Shown in pieces: positions 34,845-43,539 of a stretch of 64,000 nt of DNA. The notes beneath the pieces are model-generated. The model made no database searches, was not told where the DNA came from, and saw only the letters and a program-made list of their open reading frames with translations. Made by a program: the position numbers and the translations under genes. The DNA lies in assembly GCF_019396345.1 (NCBI RefSeq), contig NZ_JAHKRM010000005.1, positions 338,640-402,639 on the forward strand. The letters are read 5' to 3'. Positions within the stretch are counted from its first letter, which is position 1. Each line of letters begins with the position of its first letter. Source of the stretch: Nonomuraea guangzhouensis (lineage in GTDB: Bacteria > Actinomycetota > Actinomycetes > Streptosporangiales > Streptosporangiaceae).

Positions 34845-35323
34845 ATGGTCAGTGCCCCTCATGGGATCTCGAACCGGGCAATGCTGAACTGCGAGGCACC
34901 ATGGCCCCCGCCCATCGCCCGCGGCGGCCGGCCTCACAAGTACTGCTCCGACGCCTGCCGGTGGGTCTTCGGCCGGATACGCGCCAGGCGCTGGTGTCCG
35001 CTCACCCAGCGGCACCAACGTCAGGACGACACCCGCAAGCAGCGCCGCCATCTCCGCGACCAGGCCGAACACCTCGCTCAGACAGCCGGGAAGCTGGCCC
35101 TCGACCTGCACGCGGAAGACCTCGCTTCGCCCGCCCAGCAGACCGGCTGGAAACCCGGCGCCATCGCCGACTACACCGCCACCGCGCTGCCCCTGCTCGC
35201 CCAGGCCCGCGCCGTCCTGGCTGCAGCCGTCGCCGCCGACCGAGCGGTGGCGCCACCTGGAACGAGATCGCCGCAGTCCTGGATGTCAGCCCTGACACCG
35301 CCGCTCGCCGCTACCGCAGCTGA
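34845..35323 (+). pseudogene. Third zinc-knuckle coiled-coil gene, short and frameshifted
   Basis: The first frame reads ARGGRPHKYCSDACRWVFG, the same [G]RP-K-YC-xx-C module as in the two coiled-coil genes to the left, then a helical stretch (RKQRRHLRDQAEHLAQTAGK) and ALPLLAQARAVLAAAVAADR. Near 35235 the sense jumps to another frame: GATWNEIAAVLDVSPDTAAR, an HTH-like end. One frameshift thus separates two halves of a roughly 155-residue protein. A leading Cys pair seems partly lost (NCEAP). Confidence 0.65.
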
Positions 35324-35522
35324 CGGCATGCCAGCCACGCGGCTCAGTCGAGAAGAAACGAGTCGCCGAGAGTGATTTCAGGACGAGATCCGGTCCTGCC
35401 GCGCGCCAACTCCATCTCGACCAGCGACGCCACGCAGGATTGATCATAGGCGGGACTGTGACATAGGTCACCGCTGAGCGGTGGAGCGATGAGTTCAGGG
35501 CCACCGCGACGTTCCAATAGAC

Positions 35523-36464
35523 GTGAGTACGCACGAGGCGTTCATGGAACGCATAGGCCGGTACCGCGCGGAGTTGCACGTGCACTGTTATCGGCTGCTC
35601 GGCTCGTTCACCGACGCCGAGGACCTGGTCCAGGAGTCGCTGCTGCGGGCGTGGCGCAGCCCGGGCGAGTTCGAGGGGGAGGCGGGCCTGCGGGCGTGGT
35701 TGTATCGCATCGCGACGAACGCCTGCCTGGACGCGATCCGGCGCCAGGCACGCCAGGCTCCTGTGGTTGCTTCCTTCGCCGATGTGCCATGGCTGGAGCC
35801 GTACCCGGATCTGCTGCTGGACGAAGTCGCGCCCAGTGAGGAGGAGCCGGACGCGGTCGTGGTGGCGAGGGAGACGATCGAGCTGGCCTTCCTGGCGACG
35901 ATTCAGCTCCTGCCGGCCCAGCAGCGGGCGGTGCTGGTGCTGCGCGACGTGGTCGGCTGGTCCGCCCGGGAGACGGCGGACGCGCTCGGCACCAGCGTGG
36001 CCGCGGTGAACAGCGCCCTGCAGCGGGCGCGCGCCACCCTACGCGAGCGCTTGCCGGACCGGCGTCTGGACCTGCCCGCCGGCGAACTGACCGAGCAGGA
36101 GCACGACCTGCTCACACGGTACGTGGACGCGCACACCCGCTGCGACGCCGCCGCCTTGGCCGCGCTCGCGCATGAGGACGTACGGGTCACCATGCCGCCG
36201 GACCCGCACTGCTACCAGGGCCAGGCGGCGCTGGGACCGTTGTTCGAGCGGGCCTTCGGAGCCAGCCGCATGGGCGAGTGGCGGCTGCTGCCGACCCGGG
36301 CCAACCGCCAGCCCGCCGCAGCCTGCTACCTGCGCCGTCCCGGCGACAGCGTCTATCGGGCGTACAAGCTCGACGTGCTGCACATCAGGGACGATGCGGT
36401 CGCGGAGTTCACCACATTCGGCGACCGCTTGTTCCCGGCCTTCGGCCTCCCCACGACACTTTGA
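35523..36464 (+). CDS. ECF sigma factor with C-terminal SnoaL-like domain
   Basis: A 313-residue protein. Sigma-2 (LLGSFTDAEDLVQESLLRAW) and sigma-4 (LLPAQQRAVLVLRDVVGWSA, TADALGTSVAAVNSALQRAR) occupy residues 1 to about 185. A SnoaL/NTF2-like barrel follows (about 195-310: RYVDAHTRCDAAALAALAHE). This is the SigG/ECF layout in which the C-terminal domain tunes activity in place of an anti-sigma factor. GTG at 35523 is used; ATG at 35544 with GAGG upstream is an alternative. The amidase gene follows after 10 bp. Confidence 0.93.
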   Translation: MSTHEAFMERIGRYRAELHVHCYRLLGSFTDAEDLVQESLLRAWRSPGEFEGEAGLRAWLYRIATNACLDAIRRQARQAPVVASFADVPWLEPYPDLLLDEVAPSEEEPDAVVVARETIELAFLATIQLLPAQQRAVLVLRDVVGWSARETADALGTSVAAVNSALQRARATLRERLPDRRLDLPAGELTEQEHDLLTRYVDAHTRCDAAALAALAHEDVRVTMPPDPHCYQGQAALGPLFERAFGASRMGEWRLLPTRANRQPAAACYLRRPGDSVYRAYKLDVLHIRDDAVAEFTTFGDRLFPAFGLPTTL

Positions 36465-36474
36465 AGGAGTACAG

Positions 36475-37833
36475 ATGTTTTATTCCGCGACCGAGGCGGC
36501 GGAACTGATCCGCCGCAAGGAGATCTCCTCCCGCGAACTGACCGAGTCGCTGTTCGCCCGGATCAACGCCGTCAACCCCGAACTCAACGCCGTCGTCCAA
36601 CTGCGGCGGGCGCAGGCCCTGCAGGAGGCCGCAGCCGCCGACCAGGCGATGGCACGAGGTGACGAGCTCGGCCCGTTGCACGGCGTGCCGATCACGATCA
36701 AGGACTGCTTCAACGTCGCCGGATCGCCCACCACCTGGGGCAATCCCGCGTTCACCGGCCATGTCGCCGACACCGACGCCACCGTCGTGCGGCGGTTGAA
36801 AGAGGGCGGCGCGATCGTCGTGGGCAAGACCAACGTGCCGTTCATGCTGGCCGACTACACACACACCGCCAATGACCTGTACGGCTTGACCCGCAACCCG
36901 TGGGACACCACCCGGACGCCCGGCGGATCCAGCGGCGGAGCGGCCGCGGCGCTGGCGGCCGGGCTGACCTTCCTCGACTACGGCACCGACCTGGTCGGCT
37001 CGATCCGGATCCCGGCGAGTTTCTGCGGCGTCTACGGTCTGAAGCCGAGCACCGGCATCGTGCCGCTGACCGGATTCCAGCCGCCGGGACCGCCGGCCCC
37101 TCCGAGCGACATGACGTACATGTCGGCCGCGGGGCCGCTCAGCCGTTCGGCCGGTGACCTGCGAACGGCGCTCGCGGTCACCGCGGGGCCCGAAGGCCAG
37201 GCGGCCAAGGCCTACTCCTGGCGGCCGGCCCCACCCCGGCATACCCAGCTCAAGGAGTTCCGGGTCGGATTCGTGCTGGACCACGACCAGGGCCCGGTAT
37301 CCAGCGAAGTGTCCGCGCAGTTGTCCGACACCGTGGACGCGCTCAGCCGCGCCGGCGCAACGCTCGTCGAAGGCTGGCCGAAGGGCATCGATCCGGTCCG
37401 CTCCGCTGAATCCTTCGGCTTCCACGTAGGCCTGTACTTCGCCTTCATCGAAGGCGGCCAGGACGGCGGCCGGGACTTCGCGCCGCTCTCGGCGGCCATC
37501 GAGCACGAGACCAGGCGCATGGCTGCACGCCAAGCCTGGAACGATCACTTCGCCGACGTCGACGTGTTCCTGTGCCCGACGACCGCCACGCCCGCCATCC
37601 GCCCCGGCGACGGCACGGACGTTGAGCGCATGCCGTTCTGGATCACGCACGCCTCCCTGCCCGGCCTGCCTGCGGTAGACGCACCCATCGGGATCACACC
37701 CGGCGGGCTCCCGCTAAGCGCGCAGATCGTGGGACCCCTCTACGAGGACGACACAGCGATCACATTCGCGGAGCTGCTCAGCGAGATCGCCGGAGGCTAC
37801 ACCCAGCCGCCGCCCGACAGCGACCTCCGATGA
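36475..37833 (+). CDS. Amidase signature family enzyme
   Basis: A 452-residue enzyme from ATG at 36475 behind GAAGGAG; the frame is open further upstream but only opposite the sigma gene. The Ser-cisSer-Lys triad is visible: K near 76 (TIKDCF), S near 150 ([12 protein letters not shown]), and the nucleophile near 175 ([11 protein letters not shown]). The conserved glycine-rich stretch is complete. It hydrolyses an amide or related bond in the cytoplasm; the substrate is unknown. Ten bp separate it from the sigma factor gene, so they share a transcript. Confidence 0.95.
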   Translation: MFYSATEAAELIRRKEISSRELTESLFARINAVNPELNAVVQLRRAQALQEAAAADQAMARGDELGPLHGVPITIKDCFNVAGSPTTWGNPAFTGHVADTDATVVRRLKEGGAIVVGKTNVPFMLADYTHTANDLYGLTRNPWDTTRTPGGSSGGAAAALAAGLTFLDYGTDLVGSIRIPASFCGVYGLKPSTGIVPLTGFQPPGPPAPPSDMTYMSAAGPLSRSAGDLRTALAVTAGPEGQAAKAYSWRPAPPRHTQLKEFRVGFVLDHDQGPVSSEVSAQLSDTVDALSRAGATLVEGWPKGIDPVRSAESFGFHVGLYFAFIEGGQDGGRDFAPLSAAIEHETRRMAARQAWNDHFADVDVFLCPTTATPAIRPGDGTDVERMPFWITHASLPGLPAVDAPIGITPGGLPLSAQIVGPLYEDDTAITFAELLSEIAGGYTQPPPDSDLR

Positions 37834-38038
37834 ACCGGATTGTCGACCCCCTGACATAGCCCGACCGGCCCTGTCATCAGGAGCCGAACATGATCCAAGA
37901 AACAGCTCTGCGCTCCCAGCGGCAACAGACCGTTTTCAAGCTCCGGGCAAAGCCGAGATCAATTACCCCGACACTCTCTCACGCCCTGACCATGATCGTT
38001 CTCACCGATAACCGCTGTACCGATGTTCCCCGAGGCCG

Positions 38039-38500
38039 TTATTCCAGCGCCGCCAGCCGTTCGGCTACTTTGTCGCCGATGGTGACGAGCATCGCCATCT
38101 CGGTCGCAGTGAGATGATCGATGAGCACGTCGCGGACGTCGGCCACGTGCTGAGGAGCCGCGACCTTGATCAGGTCGCTGCCCCGGGGAGTGATGGCGAC
38201 TACCGCCCCCCGTTGGTCGGCGAGGCACCGCTCGCGGGACACCAGGCCGCGATTTTGCATCCGGCCCAGGTGCTGCGACAGGCGGCTCTTCTCCCAGCGC
38301 AACAGCCGGCCGAGTTCGAACGACCTCAGCCGGCCTTCGGGCGCCTCAGAGAGATGGGCCAGGACCTGGTAGTCAGCGCCGGACAGCCCGCACCGGTTGC
38401 GCAGCTGCCGCTCGATGAACTCCGACAGCCCGTCCTGCATCTTCATCAAGCTGCGCCAGGCCTGCTGTTCTCGCTCGTCCAACCACCGCGGCTCGGTCAC
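38039..38500 (-). CDS. MarR family transcriptional regulator
   Basis: A 153-residue protein from GTG at 38500 (TEPRWLDEREQQAWRSL). The frame is open to 38560, but that part contains the operator-like dyad and lacks a family counterpart. The wHTH is GLSGADYQVLAHLSEAPEG, LGRLLRWEKSRLSQHLGRM, with the wing ERCLADQRGAVVAITP. It is divergent from the oxidoreductase gene at 38655. Confidence 0.9.
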   Translation of the reverse strand: MTEPRWLDEREQQAWRSLMKMQDGLSEFIERQLRNRCGLSGADYQVLAHLSEAPEGRLRSFELGRLLRWEKSRLSQHLGRMQNRGLVSRERCLADQRGAVVAITPRGSDLIKVAAPQHVADVRDVLIDHLTATEMAMLVTIGDKVAERLAALE

Positions 38501-38518
38501 GCACACCACTTTACCGTC

Positions 38519-38536
38519 TGGTTGACATGGTAACCA
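38519..38536. promoter_or_regulatory. MarR operator-like dyad
   Basis: TGGTT-gacatggt-AACCA has perfect 5-bp outer arms and overlaps TTGACA, a candidate -35 box for rightward transcription. A second, imperfect TGGTT...TTAACTA unit follows at about 38552-38570. It lies between the divergent MarR and reductase genes. Confidence 0.5.
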
Positions 38537-38654
38537 AATGCGACGTACTTTCTGGTTCACACATTAACTAAATGTGGGATGTCGACGACACAACCCGTTG
38601 ACAACGACGGGGTGGGCATGGCGTCCTATCCAGCTTCAGAAAGCAGGCACACCC

Positions 38655-39278
38655 ATGAGCAGCGTCAGCATTATCGGCCTGGGGAACATGGCCGGCGCCC
38701 TGGCCGCACGCGCGGTCGCCGGGGGCCGCGCCGTCGAGCTCATCGGCCGCGACCCGGCCAAGGCCAAGGACCTGGCCGCCGCGCTCGGCAGCGGGGCTAC
38801 GGTCGGGACATTCGGCGCCGTCCCGGTTGGCGACATCGTCGTCCTGGCCGTGCCATACGCCAGCGCCGTGCCGGTCGTCGCCCAGCACAGGGATGCACTG
38901 GCCGGCAAGTTCATCATCGACATCTCCAACACGTTCAACGCCGACGCCACCGGGCTCGTCATCCCTGAAGGCACGTCCGGTGCGCAGGAGATCGCCAAGG
39001 CAGTCCCGGCGAGCGCGCATGTCGTGAAGGCGTTCAACACGGTCTTCGGCCACGTGCTGGCCCAGGGGCGTCCGTTGGACGTGTTCTTCGCCGGAGATGA
39101 CGCGCGGGCCAAGGCCGACGTGTCGGCGTTCATCGAGAGCCTCGGACTGCGCCCGCTCGATGTCGGCGGCCTGGAGATGGCCCGCTGGCTGGAAGGGGTC
39201 GGGCCGCTGCTGATGGGCCTGGCCCGCAACGGCGCGGGGACCTTCGACATCGCCCTCGGCGTCGACCTCCCCGGCTGA
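38655..39278 (+). CDS. NADPH-dependent F420 reductase-like Rossmann protein
   Basis: A 207-residue protein with the N-terminal dinucleotide motif SIIGLGNMAGALAARAVAGG and the Npd/F420 reductase pattern (VVLAVPYAS, IIDISNTF, HVVKAFNTVFGHVL). Members transfer hydride between NADP and F420 or act on related substrates. ATG at 38655 is preferred; an upstream extension to 38574 has no ribosome site. Fragments of the same family recur at 40185 and 41517, so the gene was amplified locally. Probably controlled by the divergent MarR gene. Confidence 0.9.
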   Translation: MSSVSIIGLGNMAGALAARAVAGGRAVELIGRDPAKAKDLAAALGSGATVGTFGAVPVGDIVVLAVPYASAVPVVAQHRDALAGKFIIDISNTFNADATGLVIPEGTSGAQEIAKAVPASAHVVKAFNTVFGHVLAQGRPLDVFFAGDDARAKADVSAFIESLGLRPLDVGGLEMARWLEGVGPLLMGLARNGAGTFDIALGVDLPG

Positions 39279-39337
39279 GCGCACCCCTGCAAGTAGCCCG
39301 CGGAGCTCCCGCCGCGGATTCTCACGAAGGAGTCATC

Positions 39338-40171
39338 GTGCGTCTGATATGGCAGCTCTTGGCGGTTGTGGCGGTCTGGATCCTCGGCAATCTGGGCACC
39401 GCGGCGGTGAAGGACAACCCCTGGCTGGCGCTCGTCGCCAGCCTGCTGACGGCCGTCATCGCGGTCCTGGTCTACGGCTGGGTGGTGCGGCGCACCGAGC
39501 ACCGGGCCCCCGTCGAGGTGTCGCTGAAGGGAGCAGGCGCGGGGATCAGCTGGGGCACGCTGCTCGGCATCGCGCTGTTTGGGGCAGTCATCGCGAACAT
39601 CGCCTTCTTAGGCGACTACACGATCAACGGCCTGGGCACGCCGGCGAGCGCCGTCGGCCTGCTCGGCATCATGGCGGGTGCCGCCGTGACCGAGGAGCTG
39701 GTCTTCCGCGGTGTCCTGTTCCGGAACGTCGAGCACTGGGCCGGAACCTGGATCGCGCTCGTGCTGACCGGCTCGCTGTTCGGCCTGATCCACCTGCTCA
39801 ACGCGAACGCCACCCTGTGGGGCGCCATCGCTATCGCCATCGAGGCAGGCGGGATGCTGACCGCCGCGTACATCGCCACCCGCAAGCTGTGGGTGCCGAT
39901 CGGTCTGCACTTCGGCTGGAACATTGCCGCGAGCGCCATCTTCAGCACCAAGGTGTCCGGCGGCAACACCCCGCAGGGCCTGCTGGACGCGACGATGTCG
40001 GGTCCAGCGCTGGTCACGGGCGGCGACTTCGGACCGGAGGGCAGTGTGTACGCCGTGGTGTTCGGCGTGGTGGCCACCGTCGTGTTCATGTGGCTGGCAC
40101 ACCGGCGTGGTCACGTGGTCCCCGTCCGTCGCCCGGCCCGGGCGGACGTGGCCGCTAGGCTCGCCAGGTGA
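39338..40171 (+). CDS. CPBP family intramembrane metalloprotease-like protein
   Basis: A 277-residue membrane protein with about seven hydrophobic segments. The CPBP/Abi signature is complete: EELVFRG (about 118-124), FGLIHLLN (about 148-155) and GLHFGWN (about 188-194). GTG follows ACGAAGGAGTCATC. Such proteins cleave membrane substrates or have related roles in prenyl-protein or bacteriocin handling. It lies between the intact reductase gene and a fragment of its copy. Confidence 0.93.
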   Translation: MRLIWQLLAVVAVWILGNLGTAAVKDNPWLALVASLLTAVIAVLVYGWVVRRTEHRAPVEVSLKGAGAGISWGTLLGIALFGAVIANIAFLGDYTINGLGTPASAVGLLGIMAGAAVTEELVFRGVLFRNVEHWAGTWIALVLTGSLFGLIHLLNANATLWGAIAIAIEAGGMLTAAYIATRKLWVPIGLHFGWNIAASAIFSTKVSGGNTPQGLLDATMSGPALVTGGDFGPEGSVYAVVFGVVATVVFMWLAHRRGHVVPVRRPARADVAARLAR

Positions 40172-40184
40172 TCGAACCCCCGCC

Positions 40185-40440
40185 GGCGCGCACGTCGTGA
40201 AGGCGTTCAACACCGTCTTCGGTCACATGCTGGCGCAGGGCAACCCGCTGGACGTGCTCATCACCGGCGACGACGCCGAGGCCAAGGCGACTATGGCGGC
40301 ATTCATCAAGAGCCTCGGGCTGCGGCCGATGGACACCGGCCCCCTGGGAATGGCGCGCTGGCTGGAGGGAACGGGCCTGGTGATGATCGGCCTGGGCCGC
40401 TACGGCGCGGGGAGCTTCAACTTCACCCTTGGCGTCAGCA
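40185..40440 (+). pseudogene. C-terminal fragment of a F420 reductase-like gene
   Basis: AHVVKAFNTVFGHMLAQGNP and further blocks (IKSLGLRPMDTGPLGMARWL) match the last 85 residues of the gene at 38655 closely, residue for residue. It starts abruptly 13 bp after the CPBP stop and lost its own stop by a frameshift near 40440; the frame then runs into the next gene. It has no start. Confidence 0.85.
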
Positions 40441-40502
40441 CTCTGCCTGAGCGCGCCCGCACCACCACTTCTCGCGCCACATCAATCACAAGGACCAGTA
40501 GC

Positions 40503-41444
40503 ATGCGCGTTTTCGTCACTGGCGGGACCGGCCATTCCGGTTCGTACATCATCCCCGAGCTCATCGCCGCCGGGCACGAGGTCACCGGCCTGGCCCGGTC
40601 GGACACGGCCGCGGCGGCGCTGTCCGCGCTCGGCGCGAAGGTGCGCCGCGGCGACCTCCAGGATCTCGACGGGCTCAAGGAAGCGGCCACGGACTCCGAC
40701 GGCATCATCCACGTCGCGCACCGGCAAGACCTGCTTTTCTCCGGCGGGATCCACGCCGTGGCCGCCGCCGAGCTCCCGATCATGCTCGCCTACGGCGAGG
40801 CACTGGCGGGAACCGGAAAGCCGCTGGTCGCGACGGGGAGCATCGGCTCGCCCGGGCAGGGATTCCTGGGCCGGACGGCCACCGAGGAGGACCCGGCCCT
40901 TCCCAGTGGCGATGAGCACAAGGGCACCCTGCGGGCTCGTAACGTCGTGGAAACCGCCGTAGTCGGCCTCGCCGAGCAGGGCGTGCGGTCTTCGGTCGTG
41001 CGGATCGCCAACATCGCGCACAGCACGACCGATCGTGCCGGCTTCCTCCCGACGCTGATCGCGCTCGCGAAGGAGAAGGGCTTCATCGGCTACCCCGGAG
41101 ACGGCGCGAACCTGTGGAACGCCGTGCACATCCGCGATGTTGCCTCCTTGTTCCGCCTGGCGCTGGAGAAGGGCCCGGCCGGCAAATACTGGCACGCGGT
41201 CGACGACGGGGGCATCCCGTTCCGCGAGATCGCCGAGGCCATCGGCAGCCGCCTGGGCCTGCCCGCCGTGAGCGTTCCCGTCGACGAACTGGTGCTGCCG
41301 GGATACTTCGGGTTCCTCGCGAACATCGTCACGCAGAGCTACCCGGCGTCCAACCTCGTCACCCGCCGGACCCTCGGCTGGGAACCCGCTCAGCCCCGCC
41401 TGCTCGCCGATTTGGACAACGGCCATTACTTCCCCGCCAGCTGA
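40503..41444 (+). CDS. NAD(P)-dependent epimerase/dehydratase family protein (atypical SDR)
   Basis: A 313-residue extended SDR-type protein. The cofactor motif VFVTGGTGHSGSYIIPELIA is at residues 3-22, a DxxD-like turn near 59, and VKAA-type C-terminal substrate parts follow (LWNAVHIRDVASLFRLALEK, FREIAEAIGSRLGLPAVS). The usual YxxxK is not evident; the family of NAD-binding 3-beta-HSD-like proteins often lacks it. ATG at 40503 is the first start after the reductase fragment. A redox or sugar-nucleotide role cannot be told apart. Confidence 0.88.
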   Translation: MRVFVTGGTGHSGSYIIPELIAAGHEVTGLARSDTAAAALSALGAKVRRGDLQDLDGLKEAATDSDGIIHVAHRQDLLFSGGIHAVAAAELPIMLAYGEALAGTGKPLVATGSIGSPGQGFLGRTATEEDPALPSGDEHKGTLRARNVVETAVVGLAEQGVRSSVVRIANIAHSTTDRAGFLPTLIALAKEKGFIGYPGDGANLWNAVHIRDVASLFRLALEKGPAGKYWHAVDDGGIPFREIAEAIGSRLGLPAVSVPVDELVLPGYFGFLANIVTQSYPASNLVTRRTLGWEPAQPRLLADLDNGHYFPAS

Positions 41445-41516
41445 TGGCAGGGACCCGAATCGCAACGGGTCCGGCGAATGGCAAGGATACGGCTCTTCTA
41501 AAGGGACGCTGAGGAT

Positions 41517-41831
41517 ATGACGACTGTGGGATTCATCGGAAGCGGATACATCGGCAGTACCATCGCGCGGCTCGCCATCGAGGCCGGGCACCAGGTCGTG
41601 CTCAGCAACTCGCGCGGTCCCGAAACGCTCGCGGACACGGCCGCGGAACTGGGCCCGCGGGCGTCCGCGGCGACGAGCGGGGAGGCCGCGGCGACCGGTG
41701 ACATCGTCGTGGTCACGGTGCCGGTCAAGGCGTTCCCCAACTTGCCCGCCGTTCCACTGGCCGGGAAGACGGTCATCGACACGTGCAACTACGGCCCCGA
41801 GCGTGACGGGCACATCCCCGGGATCAGCGGC
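41517..41831 (+). pseudogene. N-terminal fragment of a F420 reductase-like gene
   Basis: ATG with a GAGGAT box opens a normal Rossmann start (GFIGSGYIGSTIARLAIEAG, then VVLSNSRGPETL and IVVVTVPVKAFP), ending after VIDTCNYGPERDGHIPG. Behind about 41831 the frame loses all family character and continues only as a chance frame to 42296. The C-terminal half is missing; it joins directly to the nuclease-like fragment at 41846. Confidence 0.82.
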
Positions 41832-41845
41832 TGGGCAGCTGCCTG

Positions 41846-42262
41846 CCAGCCAAATCACCTGCCCAACGCAACCTGTGGGAGCTCTACCACGAGATCCACG
41901 GCCCGGCCATCCAGGGGCTGCCCGCGCTTCTCCCGGAGATCTGGCTGCACTGGGATGCCAAAACCGTCGAGCAGCGAGGACGGGACGCGCTCCTGCGTCT
42001 ACGGATGGACTTTCTGCTGCTCATGCCCCACAACTGCCGGGTGGTGCTCGAGGTCGACGGGTCCCACCACTTCGCCACCGCAAACCGCCCCGACCGCCAC
42101 AAATACGCCGCCCAGATGCGCGGCGACCGCGACCTCAAGCTCGCCGGGTATAAGGTGTTCAAATTCGGCACCGCCGAGCTCGAGAACCGCACCGCTGCCA
42201 GCCCGCTCCTCGAGGAGTTCTTCACCGACTTGTTCCAGCGGTTCCACGTGCACGCTGTCTAA
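41846..42262 (+). pseudogene. C-terminal fragment with DUF559/Vsr-like nuclease domain
   Basis: The frame reads NLWELYHEIHGPAIQGLPAL, LRLRMDFLLLMPHNCRVVLE, VDGSHHFATANRPDRHKYAA, RDLKLAGYKVFKFGTAELE and stops normally. LEVDGSHH...DRDLKLAGYKVFKF is the pattern of PD-(D/E)XK nucleases of the DUF559/Vsr kind. There is no start; the left end is the junction to the reductase fragment. It may have belonged to a larger abortive-infection-type protein. The frame itself is undamaged, so the break is recent or the fragment is still selected. Confidence 0.6.
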
Positions 42263-42297
42263 TCTCGTCCCTTCTGGCACTTGGGGAGGCTGGTAGC

Positions 42298-42918
42298 GTG
42301 ATTCGCGTTGTACGCCGAACATTTGCACCGAGCCTAAATACGTGCGGCAGCCACCCGCCAGGGAGGATGGTGGTCCCTACGACGGCCAATGTGAGACTCG
42401 CCGACTTCGCGGACTTGGCGGTGTCGTGCCGCGAGAATCTCCTTCGCTTCGAAAGGTTCCGTACGAATGCCATGGTCAGCTCGCTACAGTGGCCGGACGA
42501 CGTCGTTGAGCAGTTTCTCTACGACCACGGAGATAATGATGCGTTTCTGCGCGACTACGGGGATATTGATCTCTCCAGGGTGCAATGGGATGTCGAGATA
42601 GTTCCAGTCGGCGAACTCGTCGAGATGCCGACGGGAGCATCTGATAGCGGCTGCATCGAGGAGTATGCCGCCGATCCAGATCACTGGGTCCGGGTGCGTA
42701 ATCGCGGAATCCACATGGGTGTCGCTCAATGCTGGGAAGCACATGGGACATGGAAGCGCTGGCCGATTCTGATCGACCGAGGACTGCTCGATCTGCCTGG
42801 AAGTGGCCTCCAAATCGTGGAGGGTAGGACACGTATTGGTGTATTGAGAGGTCGCCATCGCCAAGAAGCTTTTGTTGCAGAGCGGCACCTGGCGTGGGTC
42901 GGGCGTTCGCTAGCGTGA
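42298..42918 (+). CDS. Hypothetical protein with a possible ParB-like segment
   Basis: A 206-residue protein from GTG at 42298; internal starts at ATG 42367 or 42472 are possible. Most of it is acidic with many Trp and Tyr (PDDVVEQFLYDHGDNDAFLR). The C-terminal LQIVEGRTRIGVLRGRHRQE resembles the catalytic-loop strand of ParB/sulfiredoxin-like folds (EGxxR). The DNA is visibly less GC-rich than its surroundings, which suggests transfer. It opens the defence-like stretch and has no same-strand partner close by. Confidence 0.55.
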   Translation: MIRVVRRTFAPSLNTCGSHPPGRMVVPTTANVRLADFADLAVSCRENLLRFERFRTNAMVSSLQWPDDVVEQFLYDHGDNDAFLRDYGDIDLSRVQWDVEIVPVGELVEMPTGASDSGCIEEYAADPDHWVRVRNRGIHMGVAQCWEAHGTWKRWPILIDRGLLDLPGSGLQIVEGRTRIGVLRGRHRQEAFVAERHLAWVGRSLA

Positions 42919-43095
42919 ACAGCACGATGTTCCCCGTTCGGGCGAGCCGAGCGGCGGACCGTACACATCACGGCGGTACCGACGCGGCTCTTGACTGCGG
43001 TGTCACCCGGCTCACCGCACTTGCGGTATCGCAGATATGCCGTCGCAGCCGCCTTGGGTGAGGTCTTGGTGCCGGACGCGCAGGTTGCGTACAGC

Positions 43096-43467
43096 TCAAC
43101 TCATGTCGGCGCAGTCTGAACGAGAGGTCAGACGCGCGGCGCGCGCTTGTGCGATCTGTTCGGTCTGCGCCGTGATCCGTTCCCGGGTCCGGCGGACGCG
43201 TGCCTCGGCTCGGGCGGCGCCTGTTGGATCGTCTCGATAGCGCTCATCCCAGAGCTGTTGGACCATCCGATGCGCTTCCTCTGCTTGACGGCGGCGTTCG
43301 GTCAGCACGGCATCCGCTGTTCCTGGACCACACAGACGGTCGACGACCTCCCGAAGTTCCTGCCGGGTCATCGGGCGCAACGCTTCTGTGAGGTGGTCCT
43401 GGAGGGCCTTTCTCTCCACTTCCAGGGACAGCTCTCGTGCCTGGTCGTGAGACCGCTCAATCGTCAT
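43096..43467 (-). CDS. Small coiled-coil protein next to the helicase gene
   Basis: A 123-residue, highly charged helical protein (RELSLEVERKALQDHLTEAL, then ARVRRTRERITAQTEQIAQA). No family is recognised. It starts 72 bp behind the helicase stop on the same strand, so the two are probably co-transcribed and may act together. The 177 bp to the left (42919-43095) hold no gene. Confidence 0.6.
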   Translation of the reverse strand: MTIERSHDQARELSLEVERKALQDHLTEALRPMTRQELREVVDRLCGPGTADAVLTERRRQAEEAHRMVQQLWDERYRDDPTGAARAEARVRRTRERITAQTEQIAQARAARLTSRSDCADMS

Positions 43468-43539
43468 TCGGTCAGCCTATGCTCGCTCCGTGTGATCAAC
43501 ACAGGTTCCTATCCATCGGCGCACGGGCTCTCGGGGTGC

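Noticed and set aside
28452..35400. CRISPR array or integron cassette array
   Set aside because: The short repeats at 29889-30233 are irregularly spaced and in both orientations, without spacers of constant length; no attC-like series or cas gene is present.
37890..38117. A 75-codon frame with an AGGAG box
   Set aside because: Its right part overlaps the end of the MarR gene and the sequence has no protein-like pattern.
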